DNA of 64,000 nt from Bacteroidota bacterium (GTDB lineage: Bacteria > Bacteroidota > Bacteroidia > Chitinophagales > Chitinophagaceae). Shown here in pieces: positions 27,447 to 35,897 of the stretch. The DNA lies in contig JADJSG010000006.1 of the NCBI GenBank assembly GCA_016711825.1, positions 434,001-498,000 on the forward strand, in the 5' to 3' direction. The notes beneath the pieces were generated by a model. It was not told where the DNA came from. It searched no databases and saw only the letters and a list, made by a program, of their open reading frames with translations. The translations under genes and the position numbers were made by a program. How positions within the stretch are numbered: the first letter of the stretch is position 1; each line of letters opens with the position of its first letter.

Positions 27447-27720
27447 TAGCCCGGCTGTTTGACCGGAAGATTTTTCGACCGTATAGCGACCCGTCTAATA
27501 GTCTTTTCGTTTCCAGGGCTATACAGGATGTTAGTTTCCCATCCTGGAAGCGATCGGAGATTTCTTATACTTCAAAAGCGGCATAAATGTTATCTTCGTG
27601 CCAGTCCTCCTTGTGGATTTTTGAAATACCGGGTGAAAGAAAAAACTTGTCGTCAATATGTGCTATGCTATTTGCAGCGTAGCAAATGAGCATAAGAATT
27701 GGGAGTATGATTTTTATAAA
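27447..27720 (-). pseudogene. Remnant of a secreted protein
   Basis: The minus-strand frame reads a hydrophobic signal-like start (KIILPILMLICYAANS), then HIDDKFFLSPGISKIHKEDW, a TAA near 27567, and continues in the same frame as EISDRFQDGKLTSC. No ATG precedes the signal segment in a convincing position. The in-frame stop and missing start suggest decay. Not recognised. Confidence 0.3.
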
Positions 27721-27769
27721 ATATTTTTTTTTGAGAGATATTTTTGAGAATATTGATAAATAAAGTGCT

Positions 27770-27881
27770 GCCTACAAGCCTACACTGCCTACAGCGAACT
27801 ACAAGAAACTTCAGCAGCCTACAGAAATACGTGTTTTAATAATATATAATCGTTGATTTTCAATACTTTATGTTTGTAGGC
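27770..27881. repeat. GCCTACA repeats (four direct, one inverted)
   Basis: GCCTACA at 27770, 27778, 27787 and 27817, with CTACA half-copies between, and the inverse TGTAGGC at 27875-27881. Spacing is 8, 9 and 30 bp. Iteron-like arrays of this kind bind replication or regulatory proteins, but no rep gene is nearby. Confidence 0.4.
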
Positions 27882-28022
27882 AGTTGTTAGCAGGGTTTTG
27901 GGGTATTTTTAAAAATCAAGATTTGTAGTCCTAAAAAATTTATTTTCTTTTTCGGTGCATTCATGTCGGAATTCCTAACATGCTCGCCCAGCTCGTCATG
28001 ATTCAGAATTCCATATCGATCT

Positions 28023-28220
28023 CGAGGTCGTTGTATAAAAATGCAGAGGGTTTCGTTAGTTTATTTTCGCTGCCATCATATCTGCTGAATCTGAAATTTT
28101 TCACATTGCCGACATAGTAATCCCTGTTACCGAGTTAATGCAGCACACGTTCCTTCGGCGTAGCTTCCTTATAAGTTTCGTATTCATACCTGGTGCGCCA
28201 GTCTGAAATTACATTTGTGA
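28023..28220 (-). pseudogene. Remnant coding sequence
   Basis: The minus-strand frame reads DWRTRYEYETYKEA, a TAA, then in the same frame LGNRDYYVGNVKNF and FLYNDLEIDMEF before a TGA. The coding-like composition and constant frame indicate a former gene with a nonsense change. The family is not identified. The surrounding 28.2-28.4 kb holds GAAACTTT repeats and no gene. Confidence 0.35.
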
Positions 28221-28383
28221 AACTTTATGAAACTTTGTGAAATATTTTGTAATATTGTGCAAGAAAATGAAGTGTAATTCTTGCGAAATAAATACGCAGG
28301 TATTAAAAGAGAAAAAGAATGACAAGTGCTTGACCATCATTTTTAAAGCGTTGATTATTAATAGATTACGATGTTAAAATAAG

Positions 28384-28398
28384 TCCCAACGGGATCAC
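28384..28398. repeat. TCCCAACGGGATCAC motif, left copy
   Basis: Similar to TCCCAAGGGGATCAC at 30957-30971. Each copy is followed within 10 bp by a terminator-like hairpin. The pair brackets the DUF285 surface-protein gene, so they could be attachment-site-like repeats or just two terminator leaders. Confidence 0.3.
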
Positions 28399-28406
28399 GA
28401 TAATTA

Positions 28407-28429
28407 AAACCCGCTCATAGAGCGGGTTT
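28407..28429. terminator. Rho-independent terminator
   Basis: AAACCCGCTC/GAGCGGGTTT, a 10-bp perfect stem with a 3-nt loop, followed on the plus strand by GCTTTTT. It would terminate any transcript from the remnant region and insulates the next gene. Confidence 0.8.
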
Positions 28430-28592
28430 GCTTTTTATCCCGATTGAACTTTCCAACCTGATGTCCTATTGTATTATTTATGGCTCTAATAAGTTGGGTT
28501 CAATGTGTCATTATTACCTGCCCTTTTGAATTCAACTTGCGGCAAAGAATCAATAAGAAATTGAATTTTTAAAGAGAGGCATAAGATTATTT

Positions 28593-28639
28593 AAACAATT
28601 ATGATAAATTGTTTACATTTATAATGACAATTAGTCATT
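28593..28639. promoter_or_regulatory. Two palindromes upstream of the surface-protein gene
   Basis: AAACAATT-ATGATA-AATTGTTT (28593-28614) and AATGAC-AATTA-GTCATT (28623-28639) are perfect inverted repeats ending 26 bp before the start codon at 28665. They are plausible operators for a dimeric regulator, or RNA stems in the leader. Confidence 0.4.
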
Positions 28640-28664
28640 GTACCATTATAAAATTGATAAAGTT

Positions 28665-30719
28665 ATGACAAAACGAGTTTTGTTTTTATTTAGCATTCTG
28701 ATTTTTACAATTAAATTATTTTCACAAGAATTTATTACCACTTGGTCCGTACCTCCGGGAGGACCACCTTTTTTTGACAATAATATTTCATTTTACATTG
28801 AATCTAGCGGACCTGTCAATTATACATGGGAAACAATACCTGCCGGAACCAGCGGATCAGGAGTTTTTTCAGGAAATGGAGTAGGCATTGGGAACTTGCC
28901 CTCTGGATTAATTTTGTTGAAAATGCAACCTGCAAATCTTCACAGAATAAAGGTAAGTTCTCTTAAGTTGCACAAAGTGAATCAGTGGGGGGCAGTAATT
29001 TGGAACTCAATGGCAGATGCTTTTAATGGATGCGAAAATTTAGATGTAATAGCGTCAGATATCCCAGACCTTTCAGTTGTAACAGATTTAAATAATATGT
29101 TTAAGGATTGTTACGATTTGTACGGTCCCGCTAATATGAATAACTGGGATGTTTCAAACATCAACGACTTTAATCATATGTTTGATGGAACAATAAATTT
29201 TAATCAGAATATAGGAACATGGAACACAACAAACGCTTTGTATATGAGAGGGATGTTTTCGAATTCGAATTTTAACCAGTTAATTGACGGGTGGAACGTC
29301 TCCAATGTCATTCAATTTGATAGTATGTTTCAGAATAATGTTTCTTTCAATACAAGTTTGGCAAATTGGAACCCTTTAAACGCCACAAATATGAACAGCA
29401 TGTTTTCGATGACAGCATTCAATCAGAATATTGGTTCATGGAATACGGGCAATGTAATTGATATGAATCACATGTTTTATTCTTCTCATTTTAATCAATA
29501 CATCAATTTATGGGATACCCATAGTGCCAAGTATATGAACGGAATGTTTCATAACACGACTTTTTTTAACCAACCACTCGACAATTGGAATACGTCCAAT
29601 GTAATAGACATGAGTGAGATGTTTAAAAATAATTCTGTTTTTAATGAAGCTGTTGATAATTGGAATACGCAAAGCGTAACGAATATGTATGGGATGTTTG
29701 ATGGAGCTACTCTATTCAACCAACCTTTAGGAAATTGGAATACGAGCAATGTCACAAATATGTATGAAATGTTTCATGATGCGAATTTGTTCGACCAGCC
29801 AATAGGAAATTGGAATACATCCAATGTGACAACTATGGAATTTATGTTTGCCGGTGCTTTTTCATTCAACCAACCTATAGGAAATTGGAATTTAGGGAAT
29901 ATTTATAGCACGACAGGTATGTTTTTATGGGCAGTTTCATTCAATCAACCAATTGATAACTGGAATGTGAGTAGCCTTCATTGGGCCCATTACATGTTTG
30001 ATCACGCAACCGCTTTTAATCAACCACTTAATAATTGGAATACTTCAAATTTAAAAGGGGCTGGTGCAATGTTTCTGGATGCAATTAATTTTAATCAACC
30101 ACTCAACAATTGGAATACTTCTAATGTAGATCAAATGGGATGGATGTTTCAACGTGCGACATCATTCAACCAAACTTTGAAGGATTGGAATCTTTCAAGT
30201 TTGGGTTTACAATATGAGTTGGCAAGGATATTTGATTCGTCAGGCGTAGATTGCTATAATTACTCTTCAACAATTACCGGCTGGGCAAATAACCCCGCAA
30301 CACCTTCTGGTAGACACCTTGAGGCTTATACTATGCATTATGATAGCATTTCGACTCTTGCCAGAGATTTTCTCATAAATACTCTTGGTTGGTCTATCAT
30401 TGGTGATACGATATCCGCTGGCCAGTGCGGACCTACCTCCATTAATAATTTAATATCCACAACTGATGTGGTAAAGGATTTTATCCCAAATCCCGCAAAC
30501 AATCAAAGCACCATTACAATTATTTGTGATCAACCAGTGAGCGCATCAATTTACATTTACGATTTCGTAGGTAAGGTAATCTCTCATAAAGAAGTTAAAT
30601 TTGTTAGCGGCGTCAATTACTATACACTACAAGTTGATAAATTCATATCTGGTGTTTACCTCGCGTCCATATGGCTTAACAAATCACACTATACCAGGAA
30701 AATAATAGTGAGCCGATAG
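28665..30719 (+). CDS. Secreted DUF285 (BspA-like) repeat protein with T9SS tail
   Basis: 684 residues from ATG 28665; an extension to TTG 28638 is less likely because the signal peptide starts MTKRVLFLFSILIFTIK. Residues about 125-530 are tandem repeats of about 24-26 residues with the core FNQPLxNWNTSNVTNMxxMF, the DUF285 bacterial surface repeat that forms a right-handed solenoid. The C-terminal 85 residues (DFIPNPANNQSTI ... SGVYLASIW ... KIIVSR) are a T9SS type A sorting domain, so the protein crosses the outer membrane and is anchored or released. Likely adhesion or binding function. Preceded by two palindromes. Confidence 0.9.
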   Translation: MTKRVLFLFSILIFTIKLFSQEFITTWSVPPGGPPFFDNNISFYIESSGPVNYTWETIPAGTSGSGVFSGNGVGIGNLPSGLILLKMQPANLHRIKVSSLKLHKVNQWGAVIWNSMADAFNGCENLDVIASDIPDLSVVTDLNNMFKDCYDLYGPANMNNWDVSNINDFNHMFDGTINFNQNIGTWNTTNALYMRGMFSNSNFNQLIDGWNVSNVIQFDSMFQNNVSFNTSLANWNPLNATNMNSMFSMTAFNQNIGSWNTGNVIDMNHMFYSSHFNQYINLWDTHSAKYMNGMFHNTTFFNQPLDNWNTSNVIDMSEMFKNNSVFNEAVDNWNTQSVTNMYGMFDGATLFNQPLGNWNTSNVTNMYEMFHDANLFDQPIGNWNTSNVTTMEFMFAGAFSFNQPIGNWNLGNIYSTTGMFLWAVSFNQPIDNWNVSSLHWAHYMFDHATAFNQPLNNWNTSNLKGAGAMFLDAINFNQPLNNWNTSNVDQMGWMFQRATSFNQTLKDWNLSSLGLQYELARIFDSSGVDCYNYSSTITGWANNPATPSGRHLEAYTMHYDSISTLARDFLINTLGWSIIGDTISAGQCGPTSINNLISTTDVVKDFIPNPANNQSTITIICDQPVSASIYIYDFVGKVISHKEVKFVSGVNYYTLQVDKFISGVYLASIWLNKSHYTRKIIVSR

Positions 30720-30788
30720 TTAAAATAGTACCTATTTTGTTTATTAGTATTGTATACTTTTCGAGGGAAAAATAACTCTTTTTCACTA

Positions 30789-30848
30789 TTGGTTGGTGTC
30801 CCACCAACCAAATAAAATAGTAAGTTCGGTTGGTGGGACACCAACCGA
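30789..30848. repeat. Pair of REP-like palindromes, mirror images
   Basis: GGTTGGTGTCCCACCAACC lies within 30789-30811. GGTTGGTGGGACACCAACC, its reverse complement, lies within 30826-30848. Related single copies are at 35764-35786 and 39031-39054. Two of the locations are followed by AGGGTAAA. This is the arrangement of BIME-type REP elements. Confidence 0.65.
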
Positions 30849-30956
30849 TAGGGTAAACCTAAGTTTGGGTGAATGCAGGAAACAATAATGACCTGTCACC
30901 AATAGGTGAAAGAAGGCTGAAGTTTGTATACACCTACCATAATGAACATGAAATAA

Positions 30957-30971
30957 TCCCAAGGGGATCAC
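30957..30971. repeat. TCCCAAGGGGATCAC motif, right copy
   Basis: Counterpart of 28384-28398, followed by an AAAGCTGT...ACGGCTTTTT hairpin that ends in a T run (30974-31000). The rest of 30849-31196 holds no gene I can support. Confidence 0.3.
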
Positions 30972-31196
30972 AAAAGCTGTCTAAAAACGCACGGCTTTTT
31001 GATTATTACCGATTAAATCAAAAAGTCGATGAACTTGCCTGTGGCAAACAGGGAACATCAATCCCCCTCTGGCTGAGGAATGAAGCCGGTGCTGAATCTA
31101 AGTGTGAAGTAAGCGAAACGGATCAGGAATTGAAGACCTGTAAAGGACAAAGAAGAAATAATTTTTGTTGTACATTTATACTCTTATTACAGCTTT

Positions 31197-32255
31197 ATGA
31201 ACTTTCTTAAGCGCATGCTATTGAGGAATACGCTCGCAATCGGAGCATTATTATCAGCACAATATTTGAATGGTGCACCTGCGCTGTCCTTGTTTGATGA
31301 ATTACATACGCTCATTTACGATACAGATAATTTCGCTGAAAGTTCTGCAGATTCAGTTGTCAAACGTACGTTTGAGAATGAACAGATTGATGAATATAAT
31401 TTAGTGATTGATGCAAACAAAAACGTTTACAGCCTGACATATAATAATAAAAACGTGGTGCAATTGTTAAATGGACAATGGGTTTCTATACATGATAATC
31501 TTAAAGAAAGGGTTCAGGACCTTGCATTAGCTGCTGACGGTTCTTTATACGCTTCTACTGGCAATGTTTTATATAAAAGAGTTGAAGATGTGTGGGTTCA
31601 GCTCTTTAGTGGGAACAAGACGATCTATAAAGTAATGGCAGCCGCAGATGGTAATATTTACGGACAATACGGAGGATTTATTGTAAAATGGGGTTTAGAA
31701 GGTTGGGTGATTGTAGGAGCTGATAAAATGAGGGCAATTACACCCACATTCGGAAAATATCTGGTAAAGATGCGGGTTGACAGCGAAGGACGGATTTTTG
31801 TAACAGGCGACTTTACAAATGTGGCAACAGGCAACTATTTTATCGCCTGCTGGAATGGTTCTGAGTGGATCAATATCGGCGATATGCCCGGTAAAACTTA
31901 TGACCTTTGTGTCGACCGGCACAATATAGTTTATGTGCGTGGATTCTCAGAGCATAAGGGGTTTTACCGGCAATGGGATGGCCATACATGGAAGGATGTT
32001 GTAATGCCAGCAGGCACCAACAATATACCCGACTTTTTGCAAGATCATCCGGGCAATGTTTATATCAGAATTGGCGATTCAGATAAAGAAAGAAAGTACA
32101 ACAAGTTTTATACATTGCTCAATGGAAAAAGCGAATTTTTGTTTGAATATCCCTGGCATGAAAGCGGCTCAGTAAACATTCCTGTGAATAATGAAATGAT
32201 GTATATGATAGTGAAGCGATATTTAAAAGAATATAAAATTGTAAAAACAAAATAG
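31197..32255 (+). CDS. Secreted beta-propeller-like protein, 352 aa
   Basis: The N-terminus MNFLKRMLLRNTLAIGALLSA is a signal peptide. The rest repeats a pattern of about 40 residues with NxVYxLxYNxxNVVQLLNGQWV, DGSLYASTGNVLYKRVEDVWV, DGNIYGQYGGFIVKWG and EGRIFVTGDFTNVATG, each ending in a W near a polar turn, as in beta-propeller sheets. No sorting domain or catalytic motif. The next gene begins 3 bp after the stop, so they form an operon. It may be periplasmic or surface-exposed; function unknown. Confidence 0.65.
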   Translation: MNFLKRMLLRNTLAIGALLSAQYLNGAPALSLFDELHTLIYDTDNFAESSADSVVKRTFENEQIDEYNLVIDANKNVYSLTYNNKNVVQLLNGQWVSIHDNLKERVQDLALAADGSLYASTGNVLYKRVEDVWVQLFSGNKTIYKVMAAADGNIYGQYGGFIVKWGLEGWVIVGADKMRAITPTFGKYLVKMRVDSEGRIFVTGDFTNVATGNYFIACWNGSEWINIGDMPGKTYDLCVDRHNIVYVRGFSEHKGFYRQWDGHTWKDVVMPAGTNNIPDFLQDHPGNVYIRIGDSDKERKYNKFYTLLNGKSEFLFEYPWHESGSVNIPVNNEMMYMIVKRYLKEYKIVKTK

Positions 32256-32258
32256 CAA

Positions 32259-34081
32259 ATGATACGCACCACATGCCTGACACTCCTAATAAGCTGCTGC
32301 GTTTGCTACAACACCATTGCTCTTTTTGCACAAGGCTATGTGAGTCCATTTAAATACGACAATGGTAATTTCCGAATGAAAAATACCTATGAAAAGGGGT
32401 TGGATGCAGGCAGAAAATATAGTACGCCGACGAATACTCCTTCAGGCAATTCAAAGAGTGATGATAATAAGAGTAGTAAACCTGCGCGGCGTTATACGCC
32501 GGTGGTTCCGGCTAATGTGCAAACGCTTTATGAAATATACAGAGAATTAATTAATGCCGGTGCCGAAACTGAACCCGATGCTGCTGAATATCAACGGAAG
32601 GCAAGTAGAATCAGAACAAATTTTCCTTATGAAAGTGAACGGGATAGTACGACGGCAATTTTTGTTTTATCGATTTTGCAGCCACCTGTTACTTATGATG
32701 AATATGCAACCTATTGGAAGTATTTTCCGCTGTTCACCAAATATGAATTTCGCAAAGAAAATATTATGCGAAGCATCAGTCATATACCTTTTGATAAAAG
32801 AGTGATGGGATGGAAACCCTTTGTGTATTCGCTGACCAAAGACGATTTTGCAAATGTGGTACAACCACTTTATTATGCAGATGAAGACAAATATGCGGCT
32901 TACGTAAAAGCAACAGGCGACTCCAGTGAACAATTTATTGCAGGTTCCATATTTGCGCATAATAAATTGACAGACCAGGAAGCAACAAAACTGCTGCAGC
33001 ATAATTACATAGTGCGTTATAAAGAAGGTATGAAATTGCTGCCCGAAACATGGAAAACTAAAGAAGAGCAATTGATTTATGAGGACCGGGAACGGAATTT
33101 TGCAGAAATAGTCAGAATCAGAATCAAGGAAATCAGGGCAGTGCAACTGCAACAGAAAGTATTAAGTGAAGAGCTGGATAAACTGCAAAAGGCAAATGAA
33201 AAGTCTCTGAAAAAGAGTGCAGAAAACAGGTCGAAGGAGGAAGAGATTTTTAAAAAAAGTGCGCCTCCTTTCGGTGCATTGGAAATGTTTGAAACCGCGG
33301 TCACAAATAAAAAGTTTGGCAACTTATCCATTTTTGATCCTATTGCACTCCAATATGCAAAAGAGTGTTTTCAAAAAGCAGGCTACGAAAAGGGGAAATC
33401 GTTAAAAGCAGATATTCTGATGGCCTCCACTATGAGTGAACCTCAGCATATATATCAATATTTAAATACGTGGTCTGCTGATCAATGTCTTCAAAACTGG
33501 TATGATCTGCCCATTAAGGGTTATGATCAATTGCCCAAAGAAGGCAGCGCTGAGTATGAAGCACAGTATGTGGAGTTGTTAAGCAGGGCAGGCCAATATG
33601 ATACTCTTATTCGATATATCGACAAATCGTCCTGGACAGCTATCATAAAATTTGCGTTCCCCTTTATTGAGGCTTTAGCGATTACAAAAAAATATGATTG
33701 GGCTCTGAATTTTATCCGGAACTTTGAAAACCGGACCTATTCTCTTTCTGTGCATAACCCTTACCGGGGATGGTCTACATTAATGACCGGCATATTATTT
33801 TTCACAAAAAGGAGTACAAAAAGGCATGGGAGCAATTTAATGACTCTAAAGTTAATTACACAGTGTTGACTGAATCTGATAAAAAATGGAATGCACATCC
33901 TGGCATTGGCTTATTTAGTCCGCGTATTTTTATTACTAAATATGCATATTATTATTTTTGCTGCGCTAAAGAACTCAGGAAGAAGGAGTATCAGGAATAC
34001 CGTTCTTTAATTGTACTTCCTAAAAACGCACCGGCATTTATGCGAGATAAATACCGAAACTTGTTTACCCAATTTGAATAA
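32259..34081 (+). CDS. Secreted helical repeat protein (frameshifted), about 607 aa
   Basis: A signal peptide (MIRTTCLTLLISCCVC...AQGYV) is followed by a Ser/Pro/Lys-rich linker (residues about 45-75), a helical region, a coiled coil (LQQKVLSEELDKLQKANEKSLKK, about 290-320) and a TPR-like C-terminal region (KYDWALNFIRNFENR). The frame changes near 33800 at a T5 run; the downstream frame continues KKEYKKAWEQFNDSKVNY, restoring a TPR-like repeat to the stop at 34081. It is co-transcribed with the propeller protein 3 bp upstream. No family name can be given; a periplasmic scaffold is one possibility. Confidence 0.6.
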
Positions 34082-34303
34082 TTAGTCGTCCCTCAAAAAG
34101 TATATTTTGGTTTTTGAGTAAAAAATAGTCCAATAAACATTTAATATCATTTGATAAATGAGTTTCCAACAAAAGTTTGCCTCTGAATGCCAGAGGTTAA
34201 TCCGGCGTTTAAAGTTCATGGCTGCTGCAGCCAGCAAGACATTTATTTCATCCATATGGCTCATGAATGAAGCATTACCCTTGCGCTGGCTTCCTGTGCC
34301 CAT
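34082..34303 (-). pseudogene. C-terminal fragment of a DDE-type transposase
   Basis: The segment GNASFMSHMDEINVLLAAAAMNFKRR resembles the conserved end of IS5-like transposases of Bacteroidota (GNSF..HM..MNVLLAAAAMNFKR). No catalytic DDE residues or terminal repeats are present, so it is a relic. It abuts another transposase fragment at 34310. Confidence 0.45.
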
Positions 34304-34309
34304 CTTGTT

Positions 34310-34498
34310 TCATGACACATAAACATTTAATCTTTTAATGGGTACTTTTCCTTCAATGTCATAGTAATAATCTCTCGCACTCAGATAAACATACCTGATG
34401 GGTACAAGAAGCTTACGCACTTTTCTAGTCATCATTCCTGCACCAGTGTTCGTGCATATACTAGCGCCAGATGTTTCAGTATTAACGAAATAGTTCAT
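34310..34498 (-). pseudogene. C-terminal fragment of REP-associated tyrosine transposase, copy A
   Basis: The last 30 residues (VYLSARDYYYDIEGKVPIKRL) match the C-terminal SSARDYY...G box of IS200-like/RAYT transposases and the same region of the fragment at 35539-35757. The first half of this frame does not match and is probably unrelated sequence. The catalytic HUH motif is absent. Confidence 0.5.
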
Positions 34499-34655
34499 TT
34501 AGCTAACTTGGAAATATCGGATTTACTTTAATTCAGAATTATGACATTTTGCTGTTTTAATTTATACAAGATTTAGAAGATCATTCTAATAAAACATCAT
34601 ATTTTTTATTAAACGGATATTCGGACAATTATTTAACCTTTACTAATGGGATGTG

Positions 34656-34719
34656 CGGGAACTAACACATTCTACCGAGAACTGGAACATACTCTCACGA
34701 GAACTAGAACAAAATACTA
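34656..34719. repeat. Three degenerate 20-22 bp tandem repeats
   Basis: Units start CGGGAACTAACACATTCTAC, then CGAGAACTGGAACATACTCTCA (split: CGAGAACTGG, AACATACTCTCA), then CGAGAACTAGAACAAAATAC. They lie immediately past the stop side of the lipoprotein gene 34717-35286. No role is evident. Confidence 0.45.
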
Positions 34720-35286
34720 CTTAATCATGTCTAACCCACCACCTTCACAGTTTAACATAATTTTATGACCATGATAAAAATAATGGTGGATAAGACATCT
34801 ACTTTTATAGGATGGATCGCCACTATTAAGTAAAAAGCCATTTTCGCTGTATCTAGTCTTATACTCTTTTCTTAATTTTTTAGAATTTATTTCCAAGTAT
34901 TTCAGTGCATCTTCAGGACTAATGATATATTTTTTTAATTGTTCATATGCCTTTTGACTGACATAAAAAGCATCTTCATCCATTAAAGTTCTTAATAATT
35001 TACATGACAAGTCATACGAGTCTACTGCATCAGTTGATTCAAGGATTTCAAAAAGTGTTTCAGTTAACATAACAATAAATTCCTTATCAATATATGTTGA
35101 TTTTAATGATTTCGTACTGTCATGGTAAATTGGAACTGAAATATAATACAATGAAAATGCATTTTGATCTGTTGAATTAATTATAGTAGAATATACCGCT
35201 CTAGCCTCTTTCATTTTAGAAATTTTACAAGAGCTGATACAAACCATAATTGTACACGCTTTAAAGATTATCACTATACTTTTCAT
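34717..35286 (-). CDS. Putative lipoprotein, 189 aa
   Basis: The N-terminus MKSIVIIFKACTIMVCISSC has a hydrophobic segment ending in a lipobox-like CISSC, predicting a lipid-anchored periplasmic or outer-membrane protein. The remainder is helical, with paired segments (LTETLFEILESTDAVDSYDL, AYEQLKKYIISPEDALKYL). It lies 23 bp downstream of a Gly/Ser/Asn/Lys-rich coding remnant (35310-35510) on the same strand, an arrangement reminiscent of a toxin tail followed by an immunity gene, but the evidence is weak. No family recognised. Confidence 0.55.
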   Translation of the reverse strand: MKSIVIIFKACTIMVCISSCKISKMKEARAVYSTIINSTDQNAFSLYYISVPIYHDSTKSLKSTYIDKEFIVMLTETLFEILESTDAVDSYDLSCKLLRTLMDEDAFYVSQKAYEQLKKYIISPEDALKYLEINSKKLRKEYKTRYSENGFLLNSGDPSYKSRCLIHHYFYHGHKIMLNCEGGGLDMIK

Positions 35287-35309
35287 TAGAACTCAGGTTT
35301 AAATAATTG

Positions 35310-35510
35310 TTAATCGTATGATTTTGCTTTTACTTTGCGACCAGTAGAAGTTAGATAACTTCTATCTTTCGACCTACTGCTAGACCTATTTTCATTATTT
35401 ATTTTTGCTTTACCATTCTTTACATTTGTACCTGCACTTTTTCCTATTCCAGCATTATTCCCACTGGCGCGAGAATGAGGCGTTGGCTCAGTGCGATGGC
35501 TTCTCGTGCT
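35310..35510 (-). pseudogene. Low-complexity C-terminal coding remnant
   Basis: The minus-strand frame reads SHRTEPTPHSRASGNNAGIG then NVKNGKAKINNENRSSSRSK and ends TSTGRKVKAKSYD before TAA at 35310. It is basic, Asn/Ser-rich and has no start. It could be the tail of a larger polymorphic-type protein lost upstream by transposase insertion. Confidence 0.3.
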
Positions 35511-35538
35511 TTTCTAGTTTCGTGAGTTAAGCAATACA

Positions 35539-35757
35539 TTATACAAATACATTTAATCGTTTTATAGGCACTTTACATTCTTTATCATAAAAATAATCAC
35601 TTGCACTCGAATAAACAAATTCTTCTGCTTTTTCTACATACCCACTTACAACTGGATTATTATGTATGTAATCTAAACGTTGCCATGCAATTTCAATTGT
35701 GTCCAAAACGATTGGATGATTATCTTGAATCCAAAACTGAAAATTTGAATTATTATT
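35539..35757 (-). pseudogene. C-terminal fragment of REP-associated tyrosine transposase, copy B
   Basis: The frame reads FQFWIQDNHPIVLDT, then RLDYIHNNPVVSGYVEKAEE, then FVYSSASDYF..., ending KRLNVFV. The blocks DYIHNNPV.SG.V..AE...YSSA.DY are diagnostic of IS200-like/RAYT (TnpA_REP) transposases. The N-terminal half with the HUH and Tyr motifs is missing: a REP-like palindrome (35764-35786) lies where the frame stops. Such transposases are linked to REP palindromes, which matches the local repeats. Confidence 0.8.
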
Positions 35758-35763
35758 TTTCTA

Positions 35764-35786
35764 TTGGTTGGTATCCCAACAACCAA
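35764..35786. repeat. REP-like palindrome next to transposase fragment
   Basis: TTGGTTGGTATCCCAACAACCAA split as TTGGTTG...CAACCAA arms. Same family as 30789-30848 and 39031-39054. Confidence 0.55.
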
Positions 35787-35814
35787 ATAAAAATATCTCA
35801 ATACTACGAACACT

Positions 35815-35837
35815 GTTCGACATTTGCAATGTCGAAC
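35815..35837. repeat. Perfect 10-bp-stem hairpin
   Basis: GTTCGACATT-TGC-AATGTCGAAC. Perfect inverted repeat with a 3-nt loop and no T tract, in the 110-bp gap between the transposase fragment and the T9SS protein gene end. A second REP-type palindrome is the simplest explanation. Confidence 0.5.
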
Positions 35838-35897
35838 GACTATCGGCGGTTTTCAAAACAGCTTAGTCAGGACGCTATACAAGGACTTAAAGCCCCC

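Noticed and set aside
27459..27689. Plus-strand ORF of 76 codons
   Set aside because: The opposite strand shows a coherent signal peptide and coding pattern (27447-27720); the plus-strand product is basic and unlike a protein.
27740..27890. CRISPR array
   Set aside because: The GCCTACA repeats are only 7 bp with irregular spacing and one is inverted; no cas gene is present in the window.
30869..31210. 113-codon plus-strand ORF between the adhesin and the propeller gene
   Set aside because: It crosses the TCCCAAGGGGATCAC motif and a terminator-like hairpin, has no recognisable composition and overlaps the next gene's start.
35310..35510. Toxin tail with lipoprotein immunity gene
   Set aside because: The remnant is low-complexity with no toxin motif or start, so the arrangement alone is not enough.
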